From Distichodus sexfasciatus (lineage: Eukaryota; Chordata; Actinopteri; Characiformes; Distichodontidae): 64,000 nucleotides of DNA. Positions 34,962 through 49,900 of this stretch are shown piece after piece; the first letter of the stretch is position 1; each line of letters begins with the position of its first letter. The position numbers were made by a program, and so were the translations under genes. The notes under the pieces are model-generated. The model was given only the letters and a program-made list of their open reading frames with translations, did not search any database and was not told the DNA's origin. The DNA lies in the NCBI GenBank assembly GCA_032718565.1, contig JAVGVS010000017.1:3506887-3570886 (forward strand). Reading direction: 5' to 3'.

Positions 34962-37901
34962 GCTCAGTCCCATGAATAAATATACACAGAGGGAAATACG
35001 GAGATGATGAATGGTGGACAGTAGTCAATATAAAGCTGATCAATTCCCCTGACTAAAAATGCCAAAAAAAAATTGGGTCGACCGATTATCAGCCGGACTA
35101 ATTATTGGAGGTCGATATTAGGCATATTGCAGATTATCGGTATCTTGTGTTTTACCTTGACCGTCACTGATATTAAGTAATTCAAAGGTGCACTACTGTG
35201 GCTCCACTGCAATCACTTCTCTCTGTGCCGTTTGTTCTCGACTCACTGCCTCATTTAATGTCCCGTCAACAACAGTCTCTGATTGGCTATACGGCACACA
35301 CGTAGTAATCAATCAAAACTGAAGCCTTGTTGTCACTCATACCACATGCTCCGAGAAGGAGAAGAGGAGAGCGGAGAGTTTCAGCTAAGCCTGGTGTTTG
35401 TAAAATTCAAAATTTTCAGTTCCAAATATCGGTTATCAGCCCTGTTAACTAGCAATAATCAGTATTGATATCGGCCCTGAATTGATATCTAAGTAGAATA
35501 CTAACTGCAAGCATGTTTGTGTGTGTGTCCATGGCCAGCCATACAGTACATGCGTGTGTGCAAAGAAAGAGAAGAGAACTTTCACTCCATTTTATCCACT
35601 TATCTAGGATAAGCTGCACACTCACCTAAATATGCCTTTTTTAGTTACTATGGCAGCCAGATGGGCTTGCTTGTGTTTCTATGACAACAGGACATGATAA
35701 AAACTATACAAACGTAATAAGCATGGCTCCCAAAAACTTACTGTCAAGTCGAGTGAGAGCGACCCAACACGGGGGAAACACCAGCTCCATCAGTGGTGTC
35801 ATCATCCTGCACTTTCTTTGAAGAACACAGATTTCCTGCAAGTCACTGACACAGTCCATATAGAAACATTCTCTTCCTCAAGTACCAGTCAGAGACAGAG
35901 TGTGTGTGACCATTAATTGCAAGGACATATCTAGGCAAGAGAGGACTTTCATAAAAGTAGCAGGTTTATTAGAAAAACTATTAGCATTTGGTAACTGAGT
36001 TTGGGGTGAGGTGAAGTATTATTTAAATCAAGTTACTATATGAGACAATGGAAAAAACCTCTCAAAGTAAGCAAGATCTGAGGGTGGATGTGGGTTCTTA
36101 AAAAAGATTGACCGATATTGGTTTTTCAGGGACGATATCGATACAGATTATTGCTAGTGAACAAAGTCGATACCCGAACCGACATGCAAAAAAAAGAAGA
36201 AGAGGGGAAATGTATGTATTTTTTTTATTTTACAAACACCAACCTCAGCTGAAACTGTCCTCTTTCCTCTTCTCCTTCTCGGAGGTTCACGCTGCGCTCG
36301 TGTGCGAGTGTTGTATGAGTAACAACAAGGCTTCAGTGTTGATTGGCTGCTGCTCGTGTGACATATGTGACCCTCCATGGCAAAACCAATCGCTTCTCTC
36401 AAATTATCATTATGTTTTTATCATTATGAAAGGGCATAAATCAAGCTTCAAAACGATACCTATATCGAATGAATCGGACGACATATGACTGCGATATCAA
36501 CATTCAAAGAAGTCGGGTTTCTCCTGTCACGCCAAAGTGAGAAACGGAGAAATCTGCCTTTGAAGTTGACTATCGCCGTAGCACTCACAGACGCTCGGTG
36601 CGGTCGCGGCTACGTTTGTATTTACGGTATCCTACACTGCATTCACAGGATAGCCGCCAGCGGTAGGTTAACTGAACTCGGAAGACGAAGATGAATTCTG
36701 GAGAAATATCTTCACGCTAGTCAACCAGTGGATTTACCGTAAATATTGAAGTAGAGCGGTCAAAACAGAAACTTAACATTCCGCTGGAATTGAATTCCTC
36801 ACCTCAAGAAAGTCACGTTTTTAGGATGGAAAGGGTAAGTTTTTCAGCAAAATTTATTCACAACAGTACAGTATAGACCTTCCACTGTTTCAAAATACTA
36901 AAAACAAAAAATCCAAAATTTTACCCCACGCAACATAAACGGTTGTTTTTCCCGGAAACCTCCGTTGCGACAAGTGACTGGTTTCGCCGTGCAGAGTCAC
37001 ATATAGCTAATCAGAGACTCTTGACATTAAATGAAGTAGCGAGTTGAAAACAACAGCACAGAGAGAAGAGACGGCAGTGGAGCCACAGTAGCGCACCTTG
37101 TAATTATTTATAATCGGTCGAACCCTTAGTTCTTAATACAACACATGGATAAAAAATAAGAATGGATATAAATATAACACAAATACTCATAATATTAAGA
37201 GCTGGAATGGTTTCTATAATTTACATTACATTACACTCGGGAGATGCTTTTATCCAAAGCAACTTATTATCAGAAAAGATTTCAAGCTTGGGATGTGGAA
37301 GAACTAACAGTGCGGACTAAATGCTAAGTTCTAACTGTAGGAGGATGAAGGTCTCTGTGGTAAGTTTGGGCAGGGGTCATATAGGAGGGGCAGTGATCTG
37401 ACAGAGAAGGTGCTCTCTAAAAAGAGGCCTTAGAGATGGAGAATTTGATATAAAACATCTAAATTCTATATTTAAAACATAACAAATGGCTCTGTAATAA
37501 ATGAAAACCAAACCAAAAATTATTGGGGGGGGAGGGGGAAGGCATATTAGTACACATGTATTTTTGCATTGTAAATTAGAGCTGCTATTATTGAGATGAT
37601 ATGAGACCTGAGCAGCAGACAGATTCCACAGAAGTTTATACACACTTTAACACACTTCTTCACAGTGTAATTTGTGGTGGGGCTCGGATTTCTGCGTGGC
37701 AGGTGTTTTTTATTAGTGGAACTGGGTCGGATGCTGAGTTTGGTGACCCCTAAGTATCTGATTTACAAACACAGACTGGTAACGTACACAAACACATACA
37801 GCACCGTGCATCTCTGCCAAGCAGGAATGCAAATATTAGTGAGAGCAAGCTCACACACTGCCGCCCCACCAAACACATGCTTGCTCTTGCGCTCTCCTTT
37901 A

Positions 37902-37936
<35 letters not shown>

Positions 37937-40900
37937 GGTGTATGATATTGGAAATCTGATATTGCATTTTTTGCAATATCAAAATACTGTATATATACTG
38001 CAATACAAACTGCTGTAATATTAAATACTGCATTTTTTAACCAAATAGCTTGAATAGAAGTATATGGGAAGAAGTAATAATTCTGGAGTGATTTGGGACA
38101 TTTTGTAGGGGATTGTAAAAAAGTCAGAAAGATTCTCTTGAGACTCTGAACTAGGGCTGTGCAAAAAAAATTGATATTTCCTTTCACGATATAATATATA
38201 CCTTTTTAGCTACAAAAATAAATATTTCCGAGGGGGAGAATCATGCATCACAAGCAGCCTCAAATAACTGTCTGGGCACTTTAAGTTCTTATTTTCAGTC
38301 TTATGCACTTTATCTTAATGTTTTTGGTGTCCACTAGTTCAGTGTGTTAAAATGCAAAGACAATAAAGTTAAAATTCAGTTCTCAGTTGGGTTGTTTTGG
38401 CTGAATTATTAATGTAATGTGATTGATTAAGACCACCCAGATCGTACACAGCAACTTGCATTTCAGCTCTGTTTTTACATTTTCAGTGAACTGTAGAATA
38501 TCACAATATATCACAATATGTGTAATATCGCAATATATCGTGATATAATCGTATCATGATATAATCGTATCATGACCCATGTATTGCGATACGTATTGTA
38601 TCGTGAGGTCCTTGCCAATACCCACCCCTACTCTGAACCTTCCTTTCTTGAAATGTATCCAGTTCACTATGCCTTAAATTAGTCACAGAAAATTTGCTTT
38701 AGTTTTGTCTTAACTGATCTCGTACAAATGCTTTTTGGGTTTTTTTTTTTTAAGAATAACTCCTAAACAATATATCGTACATCCCTAACAGAGACAGGCA
38801 TGTACACACACACACTTGCAGGAGTACACACATATATCTTGAGAAACATCTCTATCAGTCTCATTCTTTCTCCAGCTCTCTCTCTCTTCTTCCTCTTTCT
38901 ATATCTGCTCTGTCAGTCGCTTGCTCTCTTTGTATCCCTCTCTCTCAGTCTCTGTCAGTTACTTTCTCTCACACACAGGTTTTAAACGGCCGTTCTACCC
39001 AAAGCCGGGAGTGTTGCTAACAGATGAATGTGAACGTTTCTCCGCTTAGCCTCCCTAACTTTCGGTGTGCCATTATCCAAATGAACATTATCTGCAGTGC
39101 AGCTCTTTAATCAGACCATCTGGGACAGTGTGCATGCAGGTGGCTGCCCGCGCTCCTTAATTCACCACCACTGACTGAGTGCTACACACACACACACCCA
39201 GTCTCATCTGAATTATAAGCTTGTGAGATCAAAAGACGCTAAAGTGCAGCTCTGCTATTGGCCGTGTGGACTGAATTTATGAGGCTGGTTTCCATTATAA
39301 ATCTTGACTGATAGTGCCAGACGCCAGTATCGAGGGGGAAAAAAACATTACTGCCTTTGCTAAAAAGAGCAGTCCTGACCAAAAAGTCCATCACAACATA
39401 ACGGCAGTACTTGCATCACACACGGACACGCGCACACACAAGCACAAACATCATATGTGTAAGTGTGACTTCAAGCCCCTTCTGCGACAAACAACCTCTA
39501 GAATCTTTTGATTATTATGTACTGAAAGATCTATTTCAACAAATCTGAACTGCAGTTCAGTAAACAGACCTATTTAACAAATCTGGTTTTAACTACACTA
39601 AGCTTCTGAACTAAACTCCCAGATAGTCTGCATGTACACATATGTAGTTATAGTTGATCCCTGACACTCAACTGTCAAGTTCATTCAGTTCGAGTTTCAG
39701 TGAAGCCAATTAGCGCCATACAGCGAGATGTTCATCGTGTTTGACTGCCAGAACGGTCGGCATGTTGACGTGGCTTCCATTCAACTCTCACTACTTAAGC
39801 AAAACTTAATAATCATCCCCAGAATTCTGACCAGCAATTCAGTAGATTATGAACTGCGTCAATAGTGAGTGGTTCTAGGCTGCAGTCCATTAGAAAGTGT
39901 ACACACGCATACACACACACACACACACAAGACTAGTTCACATTAAGAAGATTTGGAATGCCTCTGACTGAGATTTTAATATGGAACAAAAATAATTAAT
40001 AGCTGATTTCAAAATGAATAATCAGCTCTCGTACAACTTTACGCTGTGAAGCCATGGTCTAAAATGACACTATCGCTATGCTCTCACCAGCTGATATGTG
40101 CAAACTAGGCAAAAACAAGAGTATTAGATATACACACCATTTTCCAACTAATGAGGAAGATCTACTTCAGCATTTAGAACCTAGATGCCTGAATGTGAAT
40201 GAGTATGCAGTGTTCTCATAGGCCTGGACGATGTATAGGCCAAAAATCTCAATTATTTAATCTGAATGGCGATACCAGATATATACCTCAGTATATTTTA
40301 CTAACTGTGCTAAATGCTCATTTGTAAGACAAAGTCACAATTAAGGGTTTTCTTACCCATTTTAAAAAATCTCACTGCAAAACAAGTTAATAAAAAATAT
40401 AGAATTAAATAATTTTATCTCTGAAAATGCTCAACTGTTTCTAACAATAAGTGTCCCCAAAAACTGCACTCACCCATGTGAAAAAGAGTCATGTAATGAA
40501 ACATCAAACTATGTAGATAAACACTGTCGCTTCCTATATATTGTTTTTCAAAATGTAAAACCCAATAACTGTAAATTCTCCCAAACCAATTTTACATTGA
40601 ATGTCTAACAACTTAAATATGACGTCTTGTCTAATGAGCATGAAGATGAGTGCGATTGAAATGGGTAACCATGTGAGTGATTATGATCAATTTCTCATGA
40701 ACAATCCATTGTACAATATGTATTATTATGCAATATATCTTCAGATTCCTCTTATAGGCAATTACACAAATAGAAGGCCAAATTCTACATGAAGAATATA
40801 TGTCTTAAATGCTACTTATACTAACAATCTTTGCATTGAAACTAAAGCGTCTGTCCACCAATATCTAAACCTCCTGGGAGCAAGCCATTTAGAACAGACT

Positions 40901-43900
40901 TTCTCCAGTTCCCCGTGTTAATCCATACATGACAGAATTCAGATCTCGAGAGGGAGTCCCCCTTCCTACTCCCACTTCTCCCCTCTCTCTCTCAACACTC
41001 TCCTGCTACCTCAGCCCTCTCTACACATCACTGCACCTCCTATATACACACTGTCATTTGAATTTTAGGACAATTCAAACAAAGAGAGAGCCAGAAGATG
41101 GAAATTTCCTTTCTTGTGTTCCAAACAATAATTATAATTTGAATTTGGCTAAAACCAAAGATTACAGTGTGTAGAGTGTATGTGTGTGTGTGAGAAAGAG
41201 ATATTCAGACGACTTCCTTTTGGCCTTCATTTTAAAGCCAGCTATGGATTCAATAAAATATGATTGACAGAAACAAGGACATTTATAAATTATTCATGCA
41301 CAAACTGCCAATACTATGTTATAAATGCATTAATTCTAATCCTGGATCCATTAAATTAGAATTCACGGAGACACAAACAGTTCGGTAATCAAAGTTAAAA
41401 ATATATATATAATACATGAAATATATATACACACACACATCCATACACACACACACACACACACACACTTGTATTCTATTACAACTGCTGTGTGGTTTGC
41501 ATGCAGAACTTGCTGAACTTGCTGGAATTAAGGAAACTTCAAATTGTATTCACTTCCTCTTTCTGCTAGCTCAGGTTTTAAACGCCTGAAATGCCTGAAA
41601 TGTCAAAGAGCTGAGTCGCAGCATCTTTTTCCGTTTCCTGGGGATGGAAAAAATAACTGAGCTAGTGACTGTGAGCACGGGACACAGTGAGGAATTGAGG
41701 AAACATAATTGTTGTAGTAGTGCACAGGACCGCCCCACGTACAGGCTCTCATTAAAGTTTCTGAGAAACGGTGAAAGGTCACTAGACAGGCAGAAATGTG
41801 CACAGCTCATGGATGGCATCCTTCATTTGCTTAACAAAGTCTGAATAGTTGACTTGCAAAGCATTATGGTTTAATCCCCTTTAAAAAGACTTTTAATAAC
41901 TAAACATGGGAAGTTTATGCTTCGCAAGCTAGCTAAACATTTTATACAGATGTAAAATGCCATAATGAATGAGTAATGTATAATGAAAGCCCTGCTGATT
42001 TCTTTGTGGGAATGCCTCTGAACACTTTTTTTCCAAAATGTAATTCAAGAATGGAAACCTAGGCTAGGTCTCTCTCTCTCTCTTACACTCCCCTTCTCAT
42101 ACATTTTACACTGACAGATAAATGATAGCAGAGATGCATTCTATTCTAAAAAAAAAAAAAAAAAAGTGTGGCCACATTTCTGCCACAAAACAAGCCAACA
42201 GTGCAGTCTAACAGATTAGTCTACGTGGCTTAACCTCAAATTTTCATTCTGCACTTTCTGCAATTGTACTTGTAAATCATTTGGCTTGATGCGTTTCAAA
42301 TCCTGCTGGTACATCAGTAGTAGTAGTAGTAGTAATAATAAATAAACAGAGCAGGGACAAGTGTAAAATAGATCACGGGTGGTTGGAAAAAAGGAACGAG
42401 TGAACTTTAAAAGTCACCGAAGGTTTATTGCAATTCAGAGGTCACTCGTATTAGTGTGAAGAGCAAGCTGAAAGTAGGTCTCTTCTTTGAAAGTCAGAAA
42501 AGGGTAACACACCACACTGCAACTTGGTCAGAAATGTTCAGCTGTCATTAAGACATTTTTTTCAATATGTTTTGCAAATGGCACCACTAGTCATTATGCA
42601 GCACAAATGGTGTGTGCACATAATTGTACTTCTGCTTTGTTTAACTCAAACTTGCTGAAATGCTATTATTGACCAATAGGTCACTGGCCTTAAAGGAGTT
42701 AAAGTGCACACTCACACTCTCATACTCTCAAAAGCTAACTCTTTCACATCACGTCCACATCCTTTTAATACATTGTTATTTACCCCTTATACTTTTCTAA
42801 TGCACGAATTAGGTAATAAAAAGAAGTCCAGTTGTTCATACCAAAAATTACAGAAATAATTGTGCAAACATCCTGTTCAAGATAACGTGATTACTGCTTG
42901 CCTTAGAGAAAAGAACATGAAAAAACATCTGGAACCGATGGTATGCAACAGGAAATAAAAATATATATCTAGAAAGGCTTAAATGGGATTTGAGGGAGCT
43001 ATAAACTATAACAGCACAAAGGGTGACAATAATAGCACCGTGCATCACTACTTTTCTCTTTCTCTTTGTCCGAGGGGAGATTTCCTGCTCTTTTGCAGAA
43101 TAATCAGAAATATTCACACCCCTGCTTCCTCTCTTGCTCACCCAAGGAAACCCAGCCCTTGCTCCATATTCCTCTGTCTCTCATGTTCCCCCGCTCACAA
43201 TCTACACACTGGGGCTCAATAAGCAATATAAAAGGCACACTGATTCAAACGGTTACAGTAATCCAAAGAATCATAAGGCTTGAAGATAAAAGATTAGTTC
43301 AGCGGAGCTAAAGGAGGCAGAAAATTTAATCTAATGCTGAAGTCATAGCATCACATAACTGAAAAATAAACTCACACCAGTTCATATGGGGTTTGGGGTT
43401 GTATGTGGAGAAAAAAAAAACAAGTAAAAAGCTCAGATAATTTCATAAGCTGAGATAATTTCATGAAGTAAAATATGTGTGTGTAAGAAAACATGATGAA
43501 ATGTGGTAAAAGCCTGTGAGAGAGTGACACAAGAACCATGAGCAAAATTGCAAATGAATGCAATGGGGGAGGAAAACAAACATAGGAAGAGTTTATGCAA
43601 AGCACAGGTCAAAGAGAAGATGAGAGAGGGAGAAGGACAAAAGGCAGATTGAATGAGAGAAGGATGGCGAGGGGGGGCAGGGAGAGAGAGAGAGAGAGAG
43701 AGAGAGGAAGGAGGAGTGCAGCAGAGTGAGTTCTTGGCTAATCACACACTGGTCACACTTCCTCCTCTGTGCCCACTCGTTTCCTGTTCTTATTGTATAT
43801 GTGTGAGCAAGCAGTAAAGTGTATATAGTATAATTCCCTCATGCACATGCATCCAAAATGAGCATTACTCAGGTGACTAGCACACAACAAACACACAAAT

Positions 43901-46900
43901 CCATAAAACCTCCCAGACCTTTACAGGCTTAAGTGAAACATGCACATGCATGCACATACACACCACAAACATTATCTGTGCATCATGCATGAGAGACGTG
44001 CTAAAAGCATCTGTGGCATCACCGCCATACACACACTACATTCGCTTGAAAAGAATCTTTCAGCATGTGCACAACATGCCGAAAGTGGAAAAAACCATGT
44101 GGTAGTCATTTCAGCATTTGTAATCAGTTTAATAACATGTTTACTCACAATGCACCACCTCATTAAATAGGATTTTTAACATTATCACAGTGTCTTTCAG
44201 GTAAAATTGTTTCATATAAACATAGCAGCAAACACAACAAAACTGGTGGAAAAGCATTTCATAAGTGTCTCATAACCTTAAGATAAATATTCACTGCTTG
44301 AAAAAGTTCAGCCACGTTCTTCTGCCATGACCTTCACAAAATAGAACACATGGATTTCAAAATCCTTTTTCATGTATTATACAGTGTTCTTATTGAGGAA
44401 AAATGGCCTCAGTCACCGGCAGGATCACAGTGCAAATTCGGTTTGTTTCCTGCTCGATTGCATTTGCCTGTGGCTTGCCCAAGAACAGTTTTGGCATTCA
44501 TTACCTAGCTGTAAAGGCTAAGACCCAATATTAAAGAAATGTATGATGGTTTCAGCAGGGGTAGTGTAGAGCTGTGAGTGCTATAAGGAAGTTTCAAGTA
44601 TCGATAGAACTTCCTACAAACTAATCATGGTAACTGTTCTGGACCTGCAGTAGGTCTGGGCGATATGATCATGGATCAATATCATGATTAATTGAAAATT
44701 AATTAGATTACGTCTACAACTACAAAATTAATTGGATTACAACTACAGTTCACTGACAAGGTTTGAACTGTGAATATGCTCAACTATGCCAAAAGCTGGG
44801 ATATTTTTTCTCATGAAAGTGCACATATCTTTGTGATGACAAAATAACTGAAGGAAACACAGAAATGACAACACATGATAGCACAAGAACACACAGCTGG
44901 GGAAAGTATTAACAGATTTGTTTTTAAGCATTAACAGAACTTCATGAGCAAGACTGTGTCCATAAGAGGTCCTGAATGGTGGTTTTGATTCATTTTTGAT
45001 TAACCCAACCCCAGCCCTGCAGTGACCTGCATCACCAGAATCCCATCCCAAGAGCCTGAAGGACCTTGACAACATTCAACATTTTGACGGCAAAACCAGT
45101 CGCTTGTCACAAATTTTCAAAATTAAGGTGATTCATGAAAGGGCATAAATCAACCTTCAAAACGATACCTATATCAAATGAATCGGACGACATATGACTG
45201 AGACATCAACATTCAAAGGAGTCGGGTTTCTCCTGTCACGGCAAGTGAGAAACGGAGAAATCTGCCTTTGAAGTTGACTATCGACGTAGCACTCACAGAC
45301 GCATGGTGCAGTCGCGGCTACGTTTGCATTTACGGTAGCCTACATTCACAGCCACACGGATAGCCTACCTGCGTTAGGTTAACTGAACTCGGGAGACAAA
45401 GATGGATTCCGGAGAAATATCTTCACGCTAGTAAACGAGTGGATTTACCGTAAATATTGAAGTAGAGCGGTCAAAACAGAAACGTTGACATTCTGCTGGA
45501 ATTGAATTCCTCACCTCAAGAAAGTCACGTTTTTAGGATGGAAAGGGTAAGTTTTGCAGCGAAATTTATTCACAACAGTACAGTATAGACCTTCCACTGT
45601 TTCAAAACACTAAAAGCAAAAAATCCAAAATTTTACCCCACGCAACATAAACCGTCGTTTTTCTCGGAAACCTCCGTTGCAACAAGCGACTGGTTTTGCC
45701 GTGCAGAGTCACAAATAAAATTACAATTTATTGAACTGAACCGTAGATAAACCTGAAATACACGTCAAAATAGGGCCAAGTTGTAGGACTGTGTCATAAG
45801 AATGAAACCAATTAATACATTGTGTTAGTTTGTTTAAATATGTAACATTTAACTGAAGTATTAAAACAACATCTTAGGAAAGTGTGTCATGACGGTCATT
45901 AATATAATCTGAATTCAATTAAACATTGAATATTCAACCTGCATACTAGGAATTAAGGATTAAAGTTACAGATGCAAGGGAGTCCAAAAGAAACAAGTTA
46001 AAAGGGATTTTTTGAAATCTGAGTAAAGGTATTGCACAATTAAAAGTTTGTCTATAACCACCAAAATCATATTTACAGTCAATGTAGTCAGTGTAAATTA
46101 TTTGCTCTATTTTGGAGTGGTTAGCATACATGTTTTGCATTCCAGACTACTAAAGCTCTAACAAATAGAACCTAAAAGCATGTTGGGACAAGGCCCAGAA
46201 CTGTTAACTGATTCTCATATGGATTCAGGCTTGGAATATGTCAAAACACTTAACTCCATACGGGTAACAGGAATTAAGAAACGATGCATGTACCCACACA
46301 TATACATGCACATTAACAGACAAATGCAAGCTTACACAAGTTGTCACCTCTAACACCTGCATCACTCGATTAATGGTATGCTGTATTAAACACAGGACCA
46401 CAGTAATTAGATTGCGAGGGTTGTGGGTACGGAGTTAAGCCCTTGACGTTATAAGGCTGTTTCATTATCATCAAACAACACAAGCACGCTAATCCCAGCA
46501 CTACCTTTGGGTACCAAAAATACTCCAGAGGGAAGAGTCTGCCATATCTCACATGTACAGACATAATACACATGTTTATAAATAAGAATGGCAGCCAGAA
46601 AGTGTTGGCAGAAAGGCACAAGGATGACAAATTGACTGTTGAGAGAAACGTCACTCAGAATGACAGGAAAGTTTTTGGACAATATCATTATTTTAAAAAG
46701 AAAAAAGAAAAAACAGTGATCTGCGAGCTCGTGGAGAAAAGGAGGAAAGTTCCAGTGCACACCCCACCAGTACAAACTCGAAGGGGGTAGCTCACGTATT
46801 TGTTGCCTTTCTGACTATGTAGCCTGCGTCAGCGAGGCTGTGTGTGTTCCTGTTGCCTGATGAGCAACTGTGTGTGTGTGTTTGTGTAATGTGATGAGAT

Positions 46901-49900
46901 GGGTGTAGGGGCGTTGTGTTTTTCCATATCGCCGGATATAACCAGCACACATGTACACATATGTGGACACACACACACTTTCCCATACAGCTTTGAAAAG
47001 TTATTTTTTTCAAATAACTGTTGTCCAGCTGAGACATGAGACCTTAGTAAAAACATATGTTACAACCATAGTGCACCTACAAATTCCCTTGCAACATTTA
47101 GGGATTAACAAAATGATTTTCAATCCTTTGATGCACTACACAGGTTTGGGCTTTAACACAGCCAACACAAAAGACAACCCATCTCTCTTTAGAAAGCGCA
47201 CAGTGGGTGTTTGGTGCATAATGTGGGATTAACAACTACTGACTAAAGCTGGTGTTAGTGCACCCCATCCTTCCTCCAAACTCCTCCCAGATTGTGTGAT
47301 GGATGTCCTGGCAATATTCTATACACACATTCTCGGCCAGATCAGCCAATGTGATCTGCAGAGTTATGGAGACGGTTCAGTTAGTGAAAAAATGTGCCAG
47401 GCCATCTGAAAAAAAACCCAACCAAAACCACACTATCACAAGCGCCAGAGCACAGCACAGCTCTCTTTATAAATAATCACTTATAGCAGAACTGGAAGTT
47501 GTAACTGAAAGAAAAAAAAGGACTTCAAAAGCTCAGTTTTCTCAAAGGAGAAGATGTTTAGCTCTGTTTTTGGCATGAGTTTGATTTACCATGTTGCTCA
47601 CTAATGAAGCCCACATGCATGGAGCGGAATGAAAGGGAAAAGGCCAGCCTCCTCCTGATCAACAAGAGAACTGCCTGGCCTACTCGGCTTTGCAGTGACT
47701 GTTTTAAACTGGTAGTATTTCAGAACATTTCAGCACCTCGACCTAAGTACGTGAACCCATTCGCTTCAATAGATTTGAATTCATGCAAAAAACAAACAAA
47801 CAATGCTTTTAAAGGGCAGTGGGAGTAATAGTTCCAGGAGAACTGATACTGAGAAGTGATACTAAGATAACTGTGCAGAAAAAATTCATTCTACTCATAT
47901 TTTGATTCTTGAACAATGGATTTTAAGAGCTGAAAGAGGCCTTTTGCTATGTGAATTATGCCCATAAAACAATTCTGCACTGATTAATGTAATAAACAGC
48001 AGTGGAAACTAATCAAGAGTCACATACAACGGTTTTTTTTAATTGCAAATTTTTTATTGGAGAATGTACTACCATAAAATGTATTATTTTCATAGTTCTA
48101 CATGGTGTCTCTCCTTCACTCTGAAGTCCTTTACACTGCAAACACAAACAGGCTCATGAACTGACTGCTTTAATGCAGGAACAGCAAAGGAACAAGAAAG
48201 TGCTCTCATCTGAGACCGACAAGACAGACAGAGAGAAAACCTTTTTTTTGCTAACTTAAATAAACATTTAAACTGGAGAAATATAAAAGCAAAAAATGGC
48301 TGATGTTTTAATGCATTGCAAAAAATAAACCAATTTGCAGAAGCATGTGACAGCCTTGACTGTGCTTAAGCATATGGGAAAAGGCAGAATAAAGTGAGAG
48401 AGCATGCAAATCTGCATTGCAAAAAGGAAGTGACTATGACAAACTGGCTGAGACAGCACCAGGTAGAGAAAAAAAATAGAATTCATGAAGGGCTGACAGA
48501 ATACAAGAGAGTAAACAATGATATTGATAGAGATAGAGAGAGTGAGATAAAATCCTATTGTCTAAAGCCTGCTTTATGCAACAGAATTTTCCATTCGACT
48601 TTTCGATTCTAGTCAGCAGTGTTTGTAGCAGTTTAGAAGAGACCATCAGAGCAGAAAAGTAGTGTAAAAGGAACACAGACTCTACGGCCGAGTTCTGGGC
48701 AAGTCATAGTCAGATGATTATCACATTATTAGATGATTAAATTTCATGACTGGAATCAAGACACCATATGCTAGTAAAAGCCGCAGAATGCCATGTAAAA
48801 CTGATTGATTTATGTAAATCAAAATACATCATGAAGGAAGAATATAATTCTGTAAAAATAAAGAAACTAATGAATAATATGGCTACATAAAAGCAAGACA
48901 TCACAGTTTGATTAAATTGACATCCAGCTAAAATATTAACAATGATATCAACTAATGGATTGTTGGTAAAGCAAAACATTCTGCAACTAGTTTTACAGCC
49001 TACAATCTAAGACCTGTAGTCACTAAGATCGGGGCATAACATACGTATAGTTACACTCTAATACAATCTAGACATTATTTTAAAAATCGGCCCACGTCAC
49101 AGCCTGTAGTGTGTGTCTGGGATTAGTATGCAGCAAAAGGAAATGCTGAGAATCTCTGGTAGTAATCACATGTCAACCTTAAAGACACACACATATACAC
49201 ATGCCTGGTGTCAGAGATGATCTAGGCTATACAGTTGTACTATATTTGTCCACCATTACTGTTTGATTATCTATCAAGATCTGTTTTTATACATCTTATC
49301 CCATTCTGTGCAAAATCTTTCGAAAATCTGTCATTTTTCACAACTGGATTACACATTGCTTGAACGTGACCTTTCACCTGGTTGCAGTAGGGGGAAAAAG
49401 ACTCTACACTGTCTTTGTGAGAGTGTAATGAAATCTGGCCCGTCCAGTCCATCAATAACTAAATGAAGTGCATGCTGGAAAACAGTGAGAGTCGGCTTTT
49501 CCGCCTTTATAGAAGTCATGACATGAATCTTCGCGTCTACAAGCATACAAGTTCAACTTGTTGCAGATTAGAAAAACCTTTTCTTCTTTTTTACGTCAGT
49601 GATGTGCTATGCTGATAAATGGGTTTTTCCACGGCTGCTTCCCATTGTGTGCAAATATTTCTACTAGAATAAATCTTGTATGCTTCTGCTTTCCATAATG
49701 TGAGAATTAACCTTCAGACATTACTTCAGACACTATTCTTTCTATTCTTATGACTCCCTACACTGCCAAAAGAACTCATGATGCTTCAAAGTAGACTGAA
49801 CATCTGAAAGGCAGCCAGAGTCCTGTATGAGCTGGGAGTACTACAGCAATGCAATGCAATATGGTCCATTAAATGAAGTGTGCTAATCCGTGCCTGTGCA

